Shown here: positions 10,060 through 19,290 of the stretch, one piece after another
How positions within the stretch are numbered: position 1 is the stretch's first letter
Layout of the letters: each line of letters begins with the position of its first letter
Assembly (NCBI RefSeq): GCF_014302995.1
Contig: NZ_CP060295.1
Coordinates: 7,307,501-7,371,500 of the forward strand
DNA from: Variovorax sp. PAMC26660
GTDB taxonomy: Bacteria; Pseudomonadota; Gammaproteobacteria; Burkholderiales; Burkholderiaceae_C
Length of the DNA stretch: 64,000 nucleotides
Direction: 5' to 3'
Program-made: the position numbers and the translations under genes
Notes under the pieces: generated by a model
The model's input: the letters and a program-made list of their open reading frames with translations, nothing else
What the model was told of the DNA's origin: nothing
The model's database searches: none

Positions 10060-11940
10060 TCAAACGATCCCACGCCCACCCATCCGCACCGGCCACTTGG
10101 CAACAGTCCCGCGCTGCATCGATTCGAGCACCGTCTGCGTGAACACATTGATGCTCACGTGCCGCGCGAGGTAGTGCTCCAGCACCAGCCCCAGCAGATA
10201 CGGGCTCGTGCCCGAGAAGCCCTCTTCGTCCACGCTCAGCGTGCATTGCACGCCACGCCCGTAGATCAGCGGCCCCGCACCCGGCAGGCGCCGCGTGACC
10301 GGCTGGATGCGCGAGCCGACGAGGCTGTCGATCTGGCGGGCCAGCACGTCGTTGTCGGCCGTCACGAACAGCCGCAGCATGTCGCGCAACGCCTGCGCGC
10401 CCTCGCGATGCGGCATGTCGGCCAACGGCAGATGGTTGAAGCCCAACTGGCGAATCAGCCGCCACGCGATTTCGCGCTGCGCGAACGGCGACTTGGGCGT
10501 GCTCGGCGGGCGGATCAGGCCCACCGCCGACACCGGGATCGAATCGGCCACGGCCAGGTCGGAATGCCCGTTGCGCGGCACCAGGCACGGCAGGTCGCGG
10601 TTGGTGAGCATCGCCTTCACCGACAGGTAGCGCAGGCTGTCGGGGTACGGCGCCTCGTGCTGGTCGACCAGCGACAGGAACACCTCGGTGCCGATGTAGG
10701 GCGTGCGCGTGCCGTACTTGCGCGCCGTGTCGGACACCAGCCGCGGCTCGCGCCGCACCGAGAAGTAGCGGCCGTAGTTGCCTTCGTCTTCGTTGAGCGT
10801 CTGGTAGAGCGGGCGGAACTCCAGCTCCGCCGTGGTCTGCGCCTGCTGCCCCCCGATGCGCTGGACCGAGTAGACCTCGAAGTCCAGTGGACGCGAGCGA
10901 TCGGGCACCAGGTGAAATTCAGGCTGTGCCGCATTCAGTTCGATGCGGTCGGTGCGCCGCTCGAACAGATTGACCACCGGCGTGCTGAACAACGCGAACT
11001 GCCCCGCATCGACCAGCGAACCCAGCGCGCCCGGCGGCTTGCTCAGGAGCACGACGATCTCGACCTCCTTGCCGGGCACGCGCGCCAGACCGGGCGCGAG
11101 CTGCGTGAGCGTGAAGAAGTAGAAGCGCTCGGGGCAGGCGAAGTACTCGTGCAGCAGGTTGTGACCATGGAAGGTGTTCCACGCCAGCGGCAGCAACCCC
11201 TCGCCCGGCGCCAGCCCCTCATGCACCAGCGCGCCATCTGTCACCACGTGCGGCCGCTCCATCAGCTTGCCGGGCTCGCCGACGAAGGTCGCCACCGCCG
11301 AGGTGTGCAGCAACTCGAACAGGTGCGAGGCGACCTGCTCGTTGCCGCGCAGGTACACGGGCAGGCGGTCGAGTCCCACCAGCGCGCTGAAACCCATCTC
11401 GCCCACGATGCGCAGGCGCAAGCGCAGCGCGCCCGTCACCTGCACATGCGGCGGCACATAGCGCTCCAGCGCGGGAATGTCGGGTGGCGCGCCGGTGAGC
11501 TTGGCGTCGACGATCTCGAAGGGCCACAGCGTCACGTCCTGGCTGGAGCGGAACTCGCACGGCGTTTCCTCGCCCGTAGGCACGCGCGCATGGAAGGCCG
11601 TGCCGCGCGGCACCACGAAGCCGCGCGTGAAGTCGCCCTCCTTCACGCTGGGGTGCAGTTGCGCCACCGCCATCGACGGCGTGGGGCTCAGGTAGTTCGG
11701 ATACAGCACCTCCAGCAGCCGCTGCGTGAAGCGCGGAAACTCCGCGTCCAGCTTGATCTGCATGCGCGCCGACATGAAGCTGAAAGACTCGATCAGCCGC
11801 TCCACATACGGGTCGGCCACTTCGATGCCGTGCATGCCCAGGCGGCGCGCGATCTTCGGATGCGAGCTGGCGAACTCGCTCGCCGCCTCCCGCATGTAGA
11901 CCAGTTCCTTGTTGTAGTAATCCAGAAGTCGGGGTTCCAT
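10060..11940 (-). CDS. tssF: type VI secretion system baseplate subunit TssF
   Basis: 626 residues, the usual TssF length. The N-terminal signature is intact: LLDYYNKELVYMREAASEFA, HPKIARRLGM, DPYVERLIESFSFM and FPRFTQRLLEVLYPNYL. The middle holds SLRYLSVKAMLTNRDLP and the C-terminus FVGTSPYLLG-like and VFTQTVLESM segments typical of VasA/ImpG. TssF forms a wedge of the T6SS baseplate with TssE, TssG and TssK in the cytoplasm. It follows tssE by 55 bp on the same strand. In most T6SS clusters tssG comes next, but here the gene ends at repeat copy 2 and an unrelated regulator, so tssG must be elsewhere or lost. Confidence 0.95.
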   Translation of the reverse strand: MEPRLLDYYNKELVYMREAASEFASSHPKIARRLGMHGIEVADPYVERLIESFSFMSARMQIKLDAEFPRFTQRLLEVLYPNYLSPTPSMAVAQLHPSVKEGDFTRGFVVPRGTAFHARVPTGEETPCEFRSSQDVTLWPFEIVDAKLTGAPPDIPALERYVPPHVQVTGALRLRLRIVGEMGFSALVGLDRLPVYLRGNEQVASHLFELLHTSAVATFVGEPGKLMERPHVVTDGALVHEGLAPGEGLLPLAWNTFHGHNLLHEYFACPERFYFFTLTQLAPGLARVPGKEVEIVVLLSKPPGALGSLVDAGQFALFSTPVVNLFERRTDRIELNAAQPEFHLVPDRSRPLDFEVYSVQRIGGQQAQTTAELEFRPLYQTLNEDEGNYGRYFSVRREPRLVSDTARKYGTRTPYIGTEVFLSLVDQHEAPYPDSLRYLSVKAMLTNRDLPCLVPRNGHSDLAVADSIPVSAVGLIRPPSTPKSPFAQREIAWRLIRQLGFNHLPLADMPHREGAQALRDMLRLFVTADNDVLARQIDSLVGSRIQPVTRRLPGAGPLIYGRGVQCTLSVDEEGFSGTSPYLLGLVLEHYLARHVSINVFTQTVLESMQRGTVAKWPVRMGGRGIV

Positions 11941-11995
11941 GAATGCGTCGATTCCCTGAAGAGTGATGGGCGGGGCGTGGGACGTGACGGGCGCT

Positions 11996-12583
11996 TCACC
12001 GCGCCGTGCTGATCACGCTCATGCGGCTGGTTTCAAGATCGACCGCGCTCTGCACCGTGAGCTCCAGCGGGTAGGGCCGCAGATTGATCATGGCGCGAAT
12101 CTCGAACAGCAGGACGTTGTATTCCTCGGCCGCGCCGCCCTCCTTCATGAGCGGCACCACCGTCACCGTTTCGGGAATGAGGCGAGGCTCGTAGTCCTGG
12201 ATGGCGCGGCGAATGATGCGTTCGATGTCCACCCACTTGCGCTCCGACAGGTAGCTGCCCGCCAGCGGCGGCACGCCGAAGTTGATGCTGGAAGACGCCG
12301 CATCGGCATGGCGCGTGCGGCCGATCAGGTCTTCGGCGTTGGTGGTGTTCAGCAGATGGGCCAGGTCGCGCTGCACGATGTCGCGCATTTGCGCCGGCGT
12401 GACGGTGTAGTCCGAAGGCGACTCCGAGGTACGACTGGGCGCCTCGTCGCGCAGACGGTCGAACAGCGTGGGCAGAAGCTGTGCATTGACCCGTGCTGCA
12501 GTGGCATCGGCCGGGCGGGGCGGACGGGCGCCGGGGTGGGCCGGATGGGACCCGGTGAACGGAGACTGCTCGGTGAGTCGCAT
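11996..12583 (-). CDS. tssE: type VI secretion system baseplate subunit TssE (gp25-like)
   Basis: 195 residues. The N-terminal ~60 residues are Pro/Ala-rich. The C-terminal gp25-like domain shows INFGVPPLAGSYLSERKWVD, IERIIRRAIQDYEPRLIPET and LLFEIRAMINLRPYPLEL, matching TssE, the homologue of phage T4 gp25 that nucleates sheath assembly. It is co-directional with tssF, 55 bp apart. The ATG at 12583 has no clear Shine-Dalgarno, so the true start may lie further in. No other tss gene is present on either side. Confidence 0.92.
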   Translation of the reverse strand: MRLTEQSPFTGSHPAHPGARPPRPADATAARVNAQLLPTLFDRLRDEAPSRTSESPSDYTVTPAQMRDIVQRDLAHLLNTTNAEDLIGRTRHADAASSSINFGVPPLAGSYLSERKWVDIERIIRRAIQDYEPRLIPETVTVVPLMKEGGAAEEYNVLLFEIRAMINLRPYPLELTVQSAVDLETSRMSVISTAR

Positions 12584-12817
12584 GGGGAGCGGGAGATCGG
12601 TCGGGCTGGGGAGGGCCAGAGTCTTGCGTGGATGTCAGTTGCGCATTGCAAACAATCGTCACATCTACGAAGCCAGGGGCGAGAAAGGCGCGCAAACCGG
12701 GGATATGTCATGGGGGTGGCCCTTCGCAAGCGCCTACAGCACACGCCGCCCCTTGCCGACAGTCGCAACGCCCCTGCAGCGCGATGCTGAAGCTGTCGTC
12801 AACAACGGAGTCCTCGC

Positions 12818-12892
12818 GTGAATTCCATCATCTACATCGTCGGTCTGGTCGTGGTCGTTGTGGCCGTGCTTTCGTTCTTCGGCCTTCGCTGA
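12818..12892 (+). CDS. 24-residue single-span membrane peptide
   Basis: A GTG-started frame of 24 codons follows CGGAG at a 7-nt spacing. The peptide is almost entirely one hydrophobic helix (MNSIIYIVGLVVVVV, then AVLSFFGLR) with a C-terminal Arg. A perfect 18-bp terminator hairpin follows 28 nt later, so the gene is a self-contained transcription unit. I recall near-identical short hypothetical proteins in other Comamonadaceae, but cannot check this here. Function unknown. Confidence 0.6.
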   Translation: MNSIIYIVGLVVVVVAVLSFFGLR

Positions 12893-12920
12893 GACCGGGC
12901 ACGCGTCAACGACTCGCACG

Positions 12921-12960
12921 CCATGACAAACGGGGCCGCTCGCGGCCCCGTTTGTCATGG
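12921..12960. terminator. perfect 18-bp stem terminator
   Basis: Arms 12921-12938 and 12943-12960 are exact complements around a CTCG tetraloop, GC-rich in the middle and ending in AAAC/GTTT towards the base. It follows the 24-residue peptide gene and precedes the DUF2868 gene, so it should end transcription of the former. Confidence 0.8.
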
Positions 12961-13032
12961 GCGCCCGCAGCGCGCCGGGCATAATTCGCGCGCCCTGCCG
13001 CTGCGCCGGGCTTTACTTGCGAAGGGCCCCTG

Positions 13033-14427
13033 TTGACCAACACCGCGCTGCGCGAATCTCCCTTTCCGGATGCGGTGATCACCGAGGCGATCCGATGGGC
13101 CGAACAGAACGGCCCGCTCGACGACGCGCAAGCCATGCGCACAGCCGCCACTCGCGCGGCCGACGGGCAGGCACAGATCACCGACCGCGCACTGCAACTG
13201 GGAGAACGCCTCGGCCTGCAACCCGAACTGGCACGCGCCCGCCAATGGGCGCCGTGGGTGCTGCTCGGGCTGGTGGCACTGATCGTTGTCGCGGGCCTCG
13301 GCCTCGCCGGCAATGTGGTCGGCGGTGGAGAACGCCACATCAACGTGATCGTGGCGCTCGTCAGCCTGCTGGGCCTGCATGCGCTGACGCTGCTGCTCTG
13401 GCTGGTCGGCCTGTGGCTTCCCCTTGGCTCGTTCAACACCGCATCGCTCGGCTGGATCTGGCTGTCGCTCACCGCCCGCGTGGCCGGCGGCAAACGCGGC
13501 CAGGCGCCGATGCTGGTGCGCGCCACCACCGGCCTCCTGACGCGCGCCCGACTGCTGCCCTGGGCCTTCGGGCTCGTGAGCCACGGCATCTGGTCGCTGT
13601 CGTTCGCCGTCGTTCTGGCCGCGATGCTGTTCGCGCTCGCGTTTCGCAGCTACACGCTGAGCTGGGAAACGACGATCCTCGATCCCGCCTTCTTCGTGCG
13701 CGCGGTCCAGGTGCTGGGCTGGGCGCCGGCGCAACTCGGCTTTCCGGTGCCTGATGCCGCGACCGTGCTGGCTGCCGCGCCCGGCGCTGCGGGCCAGCGC
13801 ACTTGGGCGTTGTGGCTGACCGGCTGCATCGTGGTCTACGGGCTGCTGCCGCGTCTGGCGCTGGTGCTGCTCAGCGCAGCCATCTGGAAGCGCCGCAGCA
13901 AGGCGCTTCAACCCGACTGGCGCGAGCCGTACTACCGCAAGCTGCTGGCCCGCTTCGCCGCCCTTGCGCCGGCTGCCATCGTCGATGCCGACCCCGGACG
14001 CGTTCGTGGTGCGGTGCCCACCGGGCTGTCTGCTTCCGAACAGCAGGACATGCTGTTCGTCATCGGCTTCGAGTTGCCGCCGGACATGCCGTGGCCGCCG
14101 GCCACCCTGCCCGCCGACGCCACGCAGGTGCTGCGCATCGACGGCAGCGCCCCCGCACGTCGCGCGCTGCTCGACCAACTGGCGCAGGCGCACCCGCGCA
14201 CCGTGCTGCTGGTGTGCCATGCCGCATCGAGCCCCGACCGTGGCACCGAACGCTTCGTGCGCGAAGTGCTGGCACATTGCGGCGAATGCCGGCTGTGGCT
14301 GGCCGAAGCGCCCGGCGCCGCGGCAACGCAACGCTGGCTCGACTGGCTGCGCGACAGTGGCCTCGAACGCATCGCGGCCAGCGACAAGCTCGACACCGCA
14401 TTGCAGGGACTGGGACCCACAGCATGA
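13033..14427 (+). CDS. DUF2868 domain-containing membrane protein
   Basis: 464 residues. A soluble N-terminal segment is followed by predicted transmembrane stretches at about 75-97 (VLLGLVALIVVAGLGLAG), 108-135, 180-200 and 260-285, then a cytosolic C-terminal half. This matches the DUF2868 family. It is the invariable partner of the downstream DUF3482 GTPase in many beta- and gamma-proteobacteria, and the two genes overlap by ATGA here. A membrane anchor or regulator for that GTPase is a reasonable guess, but no function is established. The TTG start has GAAGGG 6 nt upstream. Confidence 0.85.
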   Translation: MTNTALRESPFPDAVITEAIRWAEQNGPLDDAQAMRTAATRAADGQAQITDRALQLGERLGLQPELARARQWAPWVLLGLVALIVVAGLGLAGNVVGGGERHINVIVALVSLLGLHALTLLLWLVGLWLPLGSFNTASLGWIWLSLTARVAGGKRGQAPMLVRATTGLLTRARLLPWAFGLVSHGIWSLSFAVVLAAMLFALAFRSYTLSWETTILDPAFFVRAVQVLGWAPAQLGFPVPDAATVLAAAPGAAGQRTWALWLTGCIVVYGLLPRLALVLLSAAIWKRRSKALQPDWREPYYRKLLARFAALAPAAIVDADPGRVRGAVPTGLSASEQQDMLFVIGFELPPDMPWPPATLPADATQVLRIDGSAPARRALLDQLAQAHPRTVLLVCHAASSPDRGTERFVREVLAHCGECRLWLAEAPGAAATQRWLDWLRDSGLERIAASDKLDTALQGLGPTA

Positions 14428-15836
14428 CGTCACCCATCCGCATCGCCGTGGTCGGCCACACCAACGCGGGCAAGACCTCGCTGCTGCGCACGCTCACGCG
14501 GCGCGTCAATTTCGGCGAAGTGTCGCAGCGCCCCGGCACCACGCGCCATGTCGAATCGGTCGACCTCGAAGTGAACGGGCAAGCCGCCGTGCGCTTCTTC
14601 GATACACCGGGCCTGGAAGATGCCGTCGCCCTGCGCGAACACCTCGCAGGCTTCGATGCGCAAGCCACGCCGCCCGAGCGCATCCGCCAGTTCCTGCAGG
14701 GCCCCGAAGCCCACGGCGTGTTCGAGCAGGAAGCCAAGGTGCTGCGCACCATGCTCGACATCGACGCGGCCTTCCTCGTGATCGACGTGCGCGAGCCGGT
14801 GCTGCCGAAGTTCCGCGACGAAATCGAGCTGCTCAACTCCTGCGCGCGCCCCGTGCTGCCGGTGCTGAACTTCGTGCGCGACGCCGCCAGCCGCGAGGCA
14901 GCATGGAAAGAACTGCTCTCCGCCTACGGCCTGCATGTGCAGGTGCGCTTCGATGCGGCCGCCCCTTTCGTCGGCGCGGAGCAGGACCTGTACAACGACC
15001 TCGCCACATTGCTGCGCGACCGCCGCGACCAGTTGCGCGGCGTGGTCGATGCGCTGGACGCCGAAGCCGGCCAGCGCCGGCAGTCCGCCTGCGCACGCAT
15101 CGCCGCCTTGCTGGTCGATGCCGCGGCCGTGCGCCGCACCGTCTCTGCCACCGAGTTCGCAGACACGGCGCGTCGACAAACGCTGGTCACCGCGTTGCAG
15201 AAGGCCGTGTTCGACAAGGCACAGCGCTGCACCGACGACCTGCTCGCGCTCTACGGCTTCCGCCAGGGCGACGCCGACGAAGCACCGCTGCCCATGATCG
15301 AAGGCCGCTGGACGCTCGACTTCTTCAGCCCCGAAGCCATGAAGGACGCAGGCCTGCGACTGGGCAAGGGCGCCGTCATCGGTGCCGCTGTGGGCGTGGT
15401 CGCCGACCTGGCCGTGGCCGGCATCTCGCTCGGCGCGGGCGCGGCCCTGGGCGGCGCCATCGGCGGTGCGGTCTCGCAAGGCTGGGGGCCGCTGGGCCGC
15501 AAGATCGCCAACAAGCTGCGCGACGTGCACGAACTCACGGTCGAAGACGGCGTGCTGTTCGCGCTGGTCGCATGGCAGCTCAAGCTCACGCAGGCGCTGG
15601 AGCAGCGCGGCCATGCGGCCACGCAGCGCATCAGCGCCGAGACGCCGAAAGACGGCGATGCACCCACGCGCGCCGCGGCGGCTGCGGTGCGCGTAGCGCA
15701 ACCGGCGCGCAATCACCCCGAATGGGAATCGACCGGCGGCGTGGTGCGCAGCTTCTGGCGCCCTTCACCCCAACGCGAAGCCCTGGTTGCGGACCTCGGG
15801 CACGAACTGCAGCGGGCCTTCGACCAAGAGGCCTGA
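14424..15836 (+). CDS. GTPase with DUF3482 domain
   Basis: 470 residues. The N-terminal G domain is of the Era/TrmE type: P-loop VVGHTNAGKTSL (G1), QRPGTTRH (G2), FFDTPGLED (G3) and LNFVRD in place of the usual NKxD (G4). The C-terminal DUF3482 region contains a glycine-rich hydrophobic stretch (about 310-350: GAVIGAAVGVVADLAVAG, then GAALGGAIGGAV) that may contact the membrane. ATG at 14424 overlaps the DUF2868 stop, so the pair is translationally coupled. It converges with 6 bp to spare on the enoyl-CoA hydratase gene. Cellular role unknown. Confidence 0.88.
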   Translation: MTSPIRIAVVGHTNAGKTSLLRTLTRRVNFGEVSQRPGTTRHVESVDLEVNGQAAVRFFDTPGLEDAVALREHLAGFDAQATPPERIRQFLQGPEAHGVFEQEAKVLRTMLDIDAAFLVIDVREPVLPKFRDEIELLNSCARPVLPVLNFVRDAASREAAWKELLSAYGLHVQVRFDAAAPFVGAEQDLYNDLATLLRDRRDQLRGVVDALDAEAGQRRQSACARIAALLVDAAAVRRTVSATEFADTARRQTLVTALQKAVFDKAQRCTDDLLALYGFRQGDADEAPLPMIEGRWTLDFFSPEAMKDAGLRLGKGAVIGAAVGVVADLAVAGISLGAGAALGGAIGGAVSQGWGPLGRKIANKLRDVHELTVEDGVLFALVAWQLKLTQALEQRGHAATQRISAETPKDGDAPTRAAAAAVRVAQPARNHPEWESTGGVVRSFWRPSPQREALVADLGHELQRAFDQEA

Positions 15837-15842
15837 GTCGCG

Positions 15843-16643
15843 TCAGCCTGCACCGACGGCCGCATGCTGCGGCGTGACCTTGGCCAGCGACTTGTCGACG
15901 AAGGCGCCCAGCCGCGTCTGCACTTCGCCGCCGGTCTGCACCACTGCCGCCATCAACGATTCGGCGAACATGCCGTCGGTGGCCGACATGTCGGCGATGC
16001 GGCTGATCGACGTGACCATCGCGTAGTTGGACAGCGCGGCATTCTTCGCCACCCGCTTGGCGAGCGCGAGCGCAGCGCGCAGGCTTTCGCCGGGCACGGA
16101 GATCTCGTGCGCAAGGCCCAGCGTCATGCCGGCCTTGGCGGTCAGCACGCGGCCGGTCAGCATCATCTCGACCATGCGGCCCGGCGTGATGATGCGCGCC
16201 ACGCGCACCGTGGCACCGCCGCCGGTGAAGATCCCTTTCTGCCCTTCAGGCAGCGCGAAGTAGGTGGTCGGGTCGGCCACGCGCACATGCGTTGCGGCCG
16301 CCAGTTCCAGCCCGCCGCCGACCACCGCGCCATGCAGCGCCGCGACGACCGGAATGCCGCCGTACTGGATCTTGTCGAAGGTGCTGTGCCAGCGCTGGCA
16401 CACGCGCATGAAGTCGACCGCCGTGCGTTCCTTGTCGTGGTGTTCCTTCAGGTCGAGCCCCGCGCAGAAATGCGGGCCCGCACCGGTCAGCACGACGGCC
16501 CTGGCCTCGCGCGGCAGCGAAGAGAACACGCTGTCCAGCTCGGCCAGCGTGGCCTCGTCGATGGCGTTGCGCTTGGCGGGGCGGTTCAGGGTGACGACGA
16601 CGACCTCTTCGTCCATGTGGACGGTGACGTTTTTCTGGCTCAC
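15843..16643 (-). CDS. crotonase/enoyl-CoA hydratase family protein
   Basis: 266 residues of crotonase fold. VTLNRPAKRNAID starts the domain, GAGPHFCAGLDLKEH forms the first half of the oxyanion hole, and ALHGAVVGGGLELAAATHVRVA carries the second half and a catalytic-region Glu. FALPEGQKGIFTGGGATVRV follows. It probably hydrates or isomerises an acyl-CoA in fatty or aromatic acid breakdown; the exact substrate is open. GTG at 16643 is chosen because AAGGAG lies 7 nt upstream. It is divergent from an AraC-type regulator that could control it. Confidence 0.88.
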   Translation of the reverse strand: MSQKNVTVHMDEEVVVVTLNRPAKRNAIDEATLAELDSVFSSLPREARAVVLTGAGPHFCAGLDLKEHHDKERTAVDFMRVCQRWHSTFDKIQYGGIPVVAALHGAVVGGGLELAAATHVRVADPTTYFALPEGQKGIFTGGGATVRVARIITPGRMVEMMLTGRVLTAKAGMTLGLAHEISVPGESLRAALALAKRVAKNAALSNYAMVTSISRIADMSATDGMFAESLMAAVVQTGGEVQTRLGAFVDKSLAKVTPQHAAVGAG

Positions 16644-16785
16644 GGCAAAGCTCCTTGAATATTGCGGATTCCGCCAACGACGTGGGCGGTGCTTCAGGGC
16701 TACGATATCGCCGGCCGCGCCAGTCCAGCTTGCAGATCGCGCCCATTCATTTGCAAAATCCGCCAGATCGTTCCCGCCTTCAAAG

Positions 16786-17826
16786 ATGACCCCACACCCG
16801 GCGACGGCCGCGGACGAGCGCTCCACCGTCCCCATCAGCTTCCTGCAGAACATGCTCAGCGGCGCCCGCCGGCACCTGAGCCCGCATGACATCGACGCGC
16901 TGGCCACGCAGGCCGGCATCTCGCCGCAACTGCTGCGGCAAGACGGTGCGCGCGTCACCCGCGAGCAGTTCGTGAAGATGTACGAGCGCATCGCGCTCTT
17001 CATGGGCGATGAAATGCTCGGCCTGTGGTCGCGGCCCATCCGCGCGGGCGCACTCAAGTACCTCGGGCTCAGCCTGCTCGATGCGCCTTCGCTGATGGTC
17101 GCGATGTATCGCTTCACGCGCTTCTGGAACCTGCTGCTCGACGATTACCGCCTGCGCATGGTGCGAGCCCACGGCGTGGCGACCATCACCATCGCGCCAC
17201 GGCAAGACAGCACCACGCCGACGCCCTTCGGCCATGAGTTGATGGTCAAGCTGATTCATGGCGTCGCCTCGTGGTTGCTCGGGCGGCAGTTGCCGGTGCA
17301 AGGCGTTGGCTTTGCCTTCCCTCGCCCCGCGAAGTTCGACGAATACGCGAAGCTGTTTCCGGGCCCGGTGCTGTTCGGCCAGGACGCCAGCTCGGTCAGT
17401 TTTTCCGAGACGGTGCTGCGCCAGACTTTCCGGCGCACGCGTGGCGAGTTGCTCGACTTCGTTCGCCGGGCACCGGACGACTGGATCTTCGTGACCTTCG
17501 ACCACGACACGACGACATCGCAGGTGCGCGACTTCGTGGCCGCGCGTCTCGCGAGCGGCGCGTCGCTGGGCGAGGCTGCTGTGTCGCTGCACATGTCGGA
17601 GCGCGCGCTGTCACGCAAGCTCGCCACGGAGGGCACGAGCTTTCGCGCGGTCAAGGAAGAGGTGCGGCGCGACCTCGCGATCCAGCGGCTGGTGAAGACG
17701 CGCGAGCCGATCGACCGGATCGCGGCTTCGGTCGGGTTCGACAACACGCCGGCTTTTCATCGTGCCTTTCGCACGTGGACGGGGAGCACGCCACGCGGCT
17801 ATCGGCGGCGGGCTTCGCCTGTCTGA
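16786..17826 (+). CDS. AraC-family regulator with arabinose-binding-like N-terminal domain
   Basis: 346 residues. The N-terminal two-thirds match the OruR/ArgR-type effector domain found with AraC regulators (about 20-210). The C-terminal helix-turn-helix pair is clear: SLGEAAVSLHMSERALSRKL, then IDRIAASVGFDNTPAFHRAF and WTGSTPRGYRR. It should activate or repress transcription in response to a small ligand. It is divergent from the enoyl-CoA hydratase gene across 142 bp, the likely target. The ATG at 16786 follows an AAAG; no stronger start is visible. Repeat copy 3 follows it. Confidence 0.88.
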   Translation: MTPHPATAADERSTVPISFLQNMLSGARRHLSPHDIDALATQAGISPQLLRQDGARVTREQFVKMYERIALFMGDEMLGLWSRPIRAGALKYLGLSLLDAPSLMVAMYRFTRFWNLLLDDYRLRMVRAHGVATITIAPRQDSTTPTPFGHELMVKLIHGVASWLLGRQLPVQGVGFAFPRPAKFDEYAKLFPGPVLFGQDASSVSFSETVLRQTFRRTRGELLDFVRRAPDDWIFVTFDHDTTTSQVRDFVAARLASGASLGEAAVSLHMSERALSRKLATEGTSFRAVKEEVRRDLAIQRLVKTREPIDRIAASVGFDNTPAFHRAFRTWTGSTPRGYRRRASPV

Positions 17827-17840
17827 GGCATTCGTTCTTT

Positions 17841-18125
17841 GACGCTGCTTGGGAGCGGGTTCATTCGGGGCGAGTGCGAATGACACCGGGAGCTCCCCTC
17901 CGCGAATGTCCCCCGCTTCGCTCCTCCTTTATTTCGCTGCGGGGAGCACCCGGCGTCATTCGCACAGGACGCGCTGCTGATGTACCGCCGATCAACCACA
18001 TCTCTGTCCAGCGCTCGCGCCGATACGGGGCTCTTTTTCGCGAAATAAAGGAGGAGCGAAGCGGGGGACATTCGCGAAAAAGAGCACCGTGTCGGCGGGA
18101 GCGACGCCCTGAACAGCAGCGCCCC
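17841..18125 (+). repeat. dispersed double-hairpin repeat, copy 3
   Basis: Fills the gap between the AraC-type gene and the YcaQ-like gene (17827-18182). The best-conserved span is 17858-18124. The complementary 37-nt loops are intact. Stem A carries the G-C version of the base pair that is A-T in copy 1 (left ACACCGGGAG, right GCACCCGGCG), plus one mismatch. Unlike copies 1 and 2 it sits between two co-directional genes. No coding capacity is seen. Confidence 0.9.
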
Positions 18126-18182
18126 AAAACACACAACAGCAAGACGAAGCGAAAAACAGCCACCTGTGCTGCAATTCGCCCC

Positions 18183-19274
18183 ATGGCTGACCCGACCCTA
18201 GACGACCTTCGCCGCTATGCGGTAGCGCGCACCCTCTTCAAGCCCACCACATTGCCGGGCGCAATCCGCCAACTCGGCTTCGTGCAAGCCGACCCGATCC
18301 GGGCCCCGGCGCGCGCGCAAGACCTGACACTTCGCCACCGCGTGAAGGACTACCGCGCTGGCGATCTCGAAAACCGCTACACCCGGCTAGCCATCGAGGA
18401 AGACTGCCTCGTCAACTACGGCTTCCTGCCGCGTGAACATCTCGCGCTGATGCATCCACGCGAAGCCAAGCGCGCATGGGACGCCGACACGCGGCGCAAG
18501 GCAGCTGAAGTACTGGCCTATGTGCAGGAACACGGCCCGGTGCATCCGCGCCAGGTCGAACAGCATTTCGCTCACGGCAGCGTGAAGAACTACTGGGGCG
18601 GATCGAGCAACGCGACCACGCACCTGCTCGATGGCCTGCACTACCGGGGGATGCTGCGCGTGGTTCGGCGCGACAGCGGCACGCGCGTCTATGAGGCGGT
18701 GACGCACGAGCCCGCGGACGACAGCCCCGCCGGCCGTGCACAACGCGCCGCCGCGCTGATCGCGCTGGTGGTGCGCAAGTACGCGCCGCTGCCCGCAGCA
18801 AGCCTGACGTATCTCGTGCGCCTGCTGGGCTACGGCGCCCCGCATCTTTCGACGCAGACGCAGGCCGCCCTGCGCCTGGCCCGCGAAGAACTTGCCAGTT
18901 GCCGCATCGACGGCACGACCTGGTACTGGCCCGCCGACGAAAACCCCGCTTCGCGGCGCCACGCACCCGACGACGCGGTGCGCTTGCTCGCGCCCTTCGA
19001 CCCGGTGGTGTGGGACCGCCGCCGCTTCGAGTTGCTGTGGGGTTGGACATACAAGTTCGAGGCCTACACGCCCGCGCCGAAGCGCCAGTTCGGCTACTAC
19101 GCGCTGCCGATGCTGTGGCACGACCGCGTGATCGGCTGGGCCAACGTGACGGCGCCCGAAGGCCGTCTGCAGCCGGCCTTCGGCTATGTCGACAAGAAGC
19201 CACGCGACGCGGCGTTTCGCGCGGCGCTCGACGACGAACTGCATCGCATGACGCAGTTCCTGGCCGGCCGCTGA
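18183..19274 (+). CDS. winged-helix DNA glycosylase of the YcaQ/AlkX (DUF1006) family
   Basis: 363 residues with the tandem winged-helix architecture of the HTH_42 family. The catalytic Q-x-D motif is visible as GFVQADPI (Gln35, Asp37), followed by RAPARAQDL. FDPVVWDRRRFELLWGWTYKFEAYTP near residue 280-310 and RQFGYYALPMLW are strongly conserved family segments. Characterised members (E. coli YcaQ, Streptomyces AlkZ) are DNA glycosylases that unhook interstrand crosslinks and excise bulky N-alkylated bases. The ATG lies 58 bp beyond repeat copy 3. No other repair gene is adjacent, though mutL lies 16 kb away. Confidence 0.87.
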   Translation: MADPTLDDLRRYAVARTLFKPTTLPGAIRQLGFVQADPIRAPARAQDLTLRHRVKDYRAGDLENRYTRLAIEEDCLVNYGFLPREHLALMHPREAKRAWDADTRRKAAEVLAYVQEHGPVHPRQVEQHFAHGSVKNYWGGSSNATTHLLDGLHYRGMLRVVRRDSGTRVYEAVTHEPADDSPAGRAQRAAALIALVVRKYAPLPAASLTYLVRLLGYGAPHLSTQTQAALRLAREELASCRIDGTTWYWPADENPASRRHAPDDAVRLLAPFDPVVWDRRRFELLWGWTYKFEAYTPAPKRQFGYYALPMLWHDRVIGWANVTAPEGRLQPAFGYVDKKPRDAAFRAALDDELHRMTQFLAGR

Positions 19275-19290
19275 TGCGACCGCTTCTCTC

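Noticed and set aside
13803..14423. Long in-frame extension upstream of the DUF3482 GTPase, overlapping DUF2868 in another frame
   Set aside because: Arg/Ala/Pro-rich shadow translation; the P-loop domain starts naturally at the ATG at 14424, which overlaps the DUF2868 stop.
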